A stretch of 9,017 nucleotides of DNA from Ignavibacteriales bacterium (GTDB lineage Bacteria > Bacteroidota > Ignavibacteria > Ignavibacteriales > Ignavibacteriaceae), in contig DAIERC010000243.1 in the NCBI GenBank assembly GCA_027347125.1, forward strand, positions 1-9,017. The letters are read 5' to 3'. Below are positions 6,814 through 9,017 of the stretch, in pieces (within the stretch, counting starts at the first letter, position 1; every line of letters starts with the position of its first letter). The notes beneath the pieces were generated by a model. That model ran no database searches and was not told the origin of the DNA. It saw nothing but the letters and a program-made list of their open reading frames with translations. The translations under genes and the position numbers were made by a program.

Positions 6814-6818
6814 AAAAA

Positions 6819-7433
6819 ATGCTTAAATATATATCCGAAACAATTGACCGTTTAATGGGGTTAAAAAACGGACTGGAAAAAAATTCTGCCGTATGGCAAA
6901 ACCAGGGTATTACGCCGCAAATAATCCAGGCCAGGCTTGATGAACTTCAGGCAATTTCCAAAGAGGTTGATGAACTTAAAGAACAGGTATCCGTAAAATT
7001 GGCGCTTGCGCGCACCGCGCAGGTTTCTTCAGAAAAGTTTGCGGATAACACGGAAAATATTGCCATAGGACTAGAAAACGGCGACCCTGATAAACTTATC
7101 GCTTACGGCATAAAATTAAGGAAAGCTCCTTCAAAAAGATCGGCTCCCTCTACGCCAATTCATCCTTCAATACAGGATGATACAGACGGCGAAGGATTTA
7201 TTGTTTCAACAACCTACCAAGCGGATGCGGATATATACGAATGGGAAAAAGGCTTTGCTGCCGATCCGACCAAAACAGATATCGTTCCCGAAATGAAATT
7301 TTTTAAAGCAACAAAGAAAACTTCTTTTGTGGATGACGATGTAATAAAAGGAGTACGATATTTTTATAGAGTTCGCGCAACCAACAACGCGGGAGTCGGT
7401 GCGTGGAGCGAAACGGTTAGCAGGGTGCAGTGA
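6819..7433 (+). CDS. Coiled-coil and fibronectin type III domain protein
   Basis: Protein of 204 aa in two parts. Residues about 1-105 look alpha-helical, with a likely coiled coil around 33-65 (RLDELQAISKEVDELKEQV). A short linker rich in Pro, Ser and Lys follows (103-117). Residues about 112-204 read as one fibronectin type III domain: a strand with FIVSTTY, a central YEWEKGFA, SFVDDDV, and the diagnostic closing GVRYFYRVRATNNAGVGAWS (177-196). There is no signal peptide or membrane segment, so it is predicted cytoplasmic unless exported by an unseen route. FnIII domains usually mediate binding, so a scaffold role is plausible but not shown. I do not recognise a named family. It starts 115 bp after the repeat gene's stop and ends 135 bp before the secreted protein's preferred start. 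No terminator is visible after it. Confidence 0.75.
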   Translation: MLKYISETIDRLMGLKNGLEKNSAVWQNQGITPQIIQARLDELQAISKEVDELKEQVSVKLALARTAQVSSEKFADNTENIAIGLENGDPDKLIAYGIKLRKAPSKRSAPSTPIHPSIQDDTDGEGFIVSTTYQADADIYEWEKGFAADPTKTDIVPEMKFFKATKKTSFVDDDVIKGVRYFYRVRATNNAGVGAWSETVSRVQ

Positions 7434-7568
7434 TCAATTAAAAATGCAAGACTAAAAATTATGGAAATTATATTAATGTATATTCTATTATTTCTACTAG
7501 TTAATGGTTATACATATATAATTGTAAAAGGCAATAAAGATAATAATGAAAAATTAAAAGACATAAAT

Positions 7569-9017
7569 ATGAATAATAAACATATATATACATTATATGT
7601 AATTTTATTTTTGAATACATTTCACGCCTTTGGTCAAGAAAAGAATTACATTATACCTTTTTATCCTAAATTAGACAAAACTAACAATATATTTTTTAAG
7701 AAAATTAGATCAGATACCGCTAAACTCAGCAATAATCAAAGCAATTATTATCCATTAAATAATAATGATTTTGGGGAATATATCGTTTATGATACTACTA
7801 CCTTCATGGGAATCGAAGGATTAAAGTATTCGGTTGTTAAAGAGATATTGGGTGACACTTTAATGTCAAACGATCTAACCTATAAAATAATTAAATGGAC
7901 AAAGTGTGCTAATAGCGTAAATGAACAGCCATATTATGAATTTCAAAGAAAAGACAGTTCCAATAAAATTTTTGTTTATTACCAGGGTCAAGATTATCTT
8001 CTTTATGATTTCACACTTGCTAAAGGTTTAACTTATCCATCGCAATATAGTGGTTTATATTGGAAGGTTTCCGATAAATATACGGTTACTGGTTTTGGCG
8101 AGATTTTATCGGCAATTGATTACCAATTACTAGATCAAGACTTAAATATCAAAAAATATATAACTGTAATTGAAAACTTTGGTCTTACCTATTATTCGGG
8201 TGATATTAGCATTTCTTCCGAATTACCTAGAGGAAGTTTTTGGGGAGGTATAATAAACGATATATCATTTGGCTATTTGCTAGCAAAAAAACAAAAAATA
8301 AATTGGAACGAGTTTTATCCCCTACATATCGGAGATTTCTGGAAATATAAGGGGTCTGAATATGGTGGAATTTATGAAACCAGTACATATGTTAAGGTAA
8401 TTAAGGACACCTTAATGCCGGATAATAACACTTATCAAACGATTCAATCGGTAAAAGTAGGCGGTCCATATTCTGGAAAAAGTTTTTCTTTTCGAAGAAT
8501 AGATAGTACAGGAACAGTCACTGAGTGGAAGATTGCCGTTTCCAGTTCCCAAGTAATATATAAATTTAGTGCATGCTTAGGAGATACTTTTTCAGTTGGT
8601 TCATCGTACTCTTATTTTAGGTTTAATGATAAAAGTTTTGACAAAGTTTATTGTTTAATGTACCCTGATCTTACTTTTCAAGGACGGACTTTTGTTAAAC
8701 AACTAGGCCTATACGAAGAAACCTTTGAAGGTGGTCGAAATACATTGGTAGGTAGTGTTATTAATGGTATAAGTAACGGTGATACGACAATTACAAAAAT
8801 CGAAGAAAACACAGATAATAGTCTGACTGAATTCAAGTTATATCAAAACTATCCTAATCCATTTAATCCTGCGACAAGAATAAAATATACATTATACAAA
8901 CCGGATTATAGTAGACTAACAGTCTATTCAATCTTAGGAAAGGAGGTAAAGGTACTGGTAGACAAATATCAATCCTCCGGTGAACATGAAATAGAATTCC
9001 ATGCTAAAAATCTACCA
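7569..9017 (+). CDS. Secreted two-repeat protein with type IX (Por) sorting domain, C-terminus beyond window
   Basis: Large secreted protein, open to the last base (483 residues visible). From the ATG at 7569 it has a signal peptide (MNNKHIYTLYVILFLNTFHA, likely cut near AFG/QEKN). Residues about 60-236 and 249-405 look like two copies of one domain. Both start YPL...DF, share GDTLM/KDTLMP followed by TY, then FQRKDS/FRRIDS, and end in WGGIINDISFG/VGSVINGISNG. From about 422 begins the Por secretion C-terminal sorting domain: LYQNYPNPFNPATRIKY, then VYSILGKEV and SSGEHEIEF. This targets proteins through the type IX system to the outer surface; its last strands lie outside the window. The frame stays open upstream to an ATG at 7461, which would add 36 residues with another hydrophobic stretch; the 7569 start gives a normal signal peptide and is preferred. 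Neither start has a clear ribosome site. No catalytic motif is recognised. Confidence 0.85.
   Translation, partial: MNNKHIYTLYVILFLNTFHAFGQEKNYIIPFYPKLDKTNNIFFKKIRSDTAKLSNNQSNYYPLNNNDFGEYIVYDTTTFMGIEGLKYSVVKEILGDTLMSNDLTYKIIKWTKCANSVNEQPYYEFQRKDSSNKIFVYYQGQDYLLYDFTLAKGLTYPSQYSGLYWKVSDKYTVTGFGEILSAIDYQLLDQDLNIKKYITVIENFGLTYYSGDISISSELPRGSFWGGIINDISFGYLLAKKQKINWNEFYPLHIGDFWKYKGSEYGGIYETSTYVKVIKDTLMPDNNTYQTIQSVKVGGPYSGKSFSFRRIDSTGTVTEWKIAVSSSQVIYKFSACLGDTFSVGSSYSYFRFNDKSFDKVYCLMYPDLTFQGRTFVKQLGLYEETFEGGRNTLVGSVINGISNGDTTITKIEENTDNSLTEFKLYQNYPNPFNPATRIKYTLYKPDYSRLTVYSILGKEVKVLVDKYQSSGEHEIEFHAKNLP
8832..9017 (+). other. Type IX secretion C-terminal sorting domain, partial
   Basis: Encodes residues 422-483 of the secreted protein. 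The opening FKLYQNYPNPFNPATRIKYT is the classic start of this domain. YSRLTVYSILGKEVKVLVD and SSGEHEIEFHAKNLP follow as the middle strands. The final strand expected after the AKNLP segment is cut off by the window edge. It implies that the genome encodes PorU/PorV/Sov-type machinery elsewhere. Confidence 0.9.

Noticed and set aside
6810..6818. GTG start for the FnIII protein, adding 3 residues
   Set aside because: The GTG is part of the AAGGTGG ribosome site that serves the ATG at 6819.

Overview
The window looks like chromosome of an AT-rich member of the Bacteroidota/Chlorobi lineage, most likely an Ignavibacteria/Melioribacter-type bacterium. The best clue is the right edge: a secreted protein with the start of a Por/type IX secretion C-terminal sorting domain (YQNYPNPFNPATRIKY), in the wording typical of that lineage. 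The Bacteroidota-type S9 dipeptidyl peptidase (HRNEFG motif, GWSFGGF nucleophile elbow) agrees. Unlike most Bacteroidetes, several genes here have clear purine-rich Shine-Dalgarno sequences. The taxonomic call is inference from protein style only.

Left part (1-5241). The window opens inside a MATE-family exporter gene on the + strand. Its reading frame is broken by an in-frame TAA at 50-52, with MATE-like sequence on both sides. It converges on three minus-strand genes and is separated from them by a strong hairpin (941-967). In transcription order these are an AlaC-type alanine aminotransferase (5241-4072), a small divergent eIF-2B/MtnA-fold protein that lacks the isomerase cysteine (4003-3212), and an exported S9 dipeptidyl peptidase (3122-987). 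The gaps of 68 and 89 bp allow co-transcription, but a weak hairpin lies after alaC. The enzymes suggest peptide and amino-acid catabolism: extracytoplasmic peptide cleavage plus alanine/pyruvate transamination.

Right part (5242-9017). After a 269-bp divergent intergenic region come four + strand genes. They are an orphan LuxR-type regulator with a degenerate receiver domain, a small membrane-anchored or exported protein made almost wholly of 7-residue repeats (21-bp DNA period), a cytoplasmic-looking coiled-coil plus fibronectin-III protein, and a large secreted protein with two internal repeats and a type IX sorting tail that runs off the window. The 21-bp repeat period continues past the stop codon of the repeat gene, so the protein looks cut short by nonsense codons within a longer array. 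A perfect 14-bp palindrome next to a TTGACA box precedes the repeat gene.

The least explained part is 6240-6760: the heptapeptide-repeat gene, its possible operator, and the repeat units beyond its stop. No tRNA, rRNA, CRISPR array, insertion sequence or integrase was seen.
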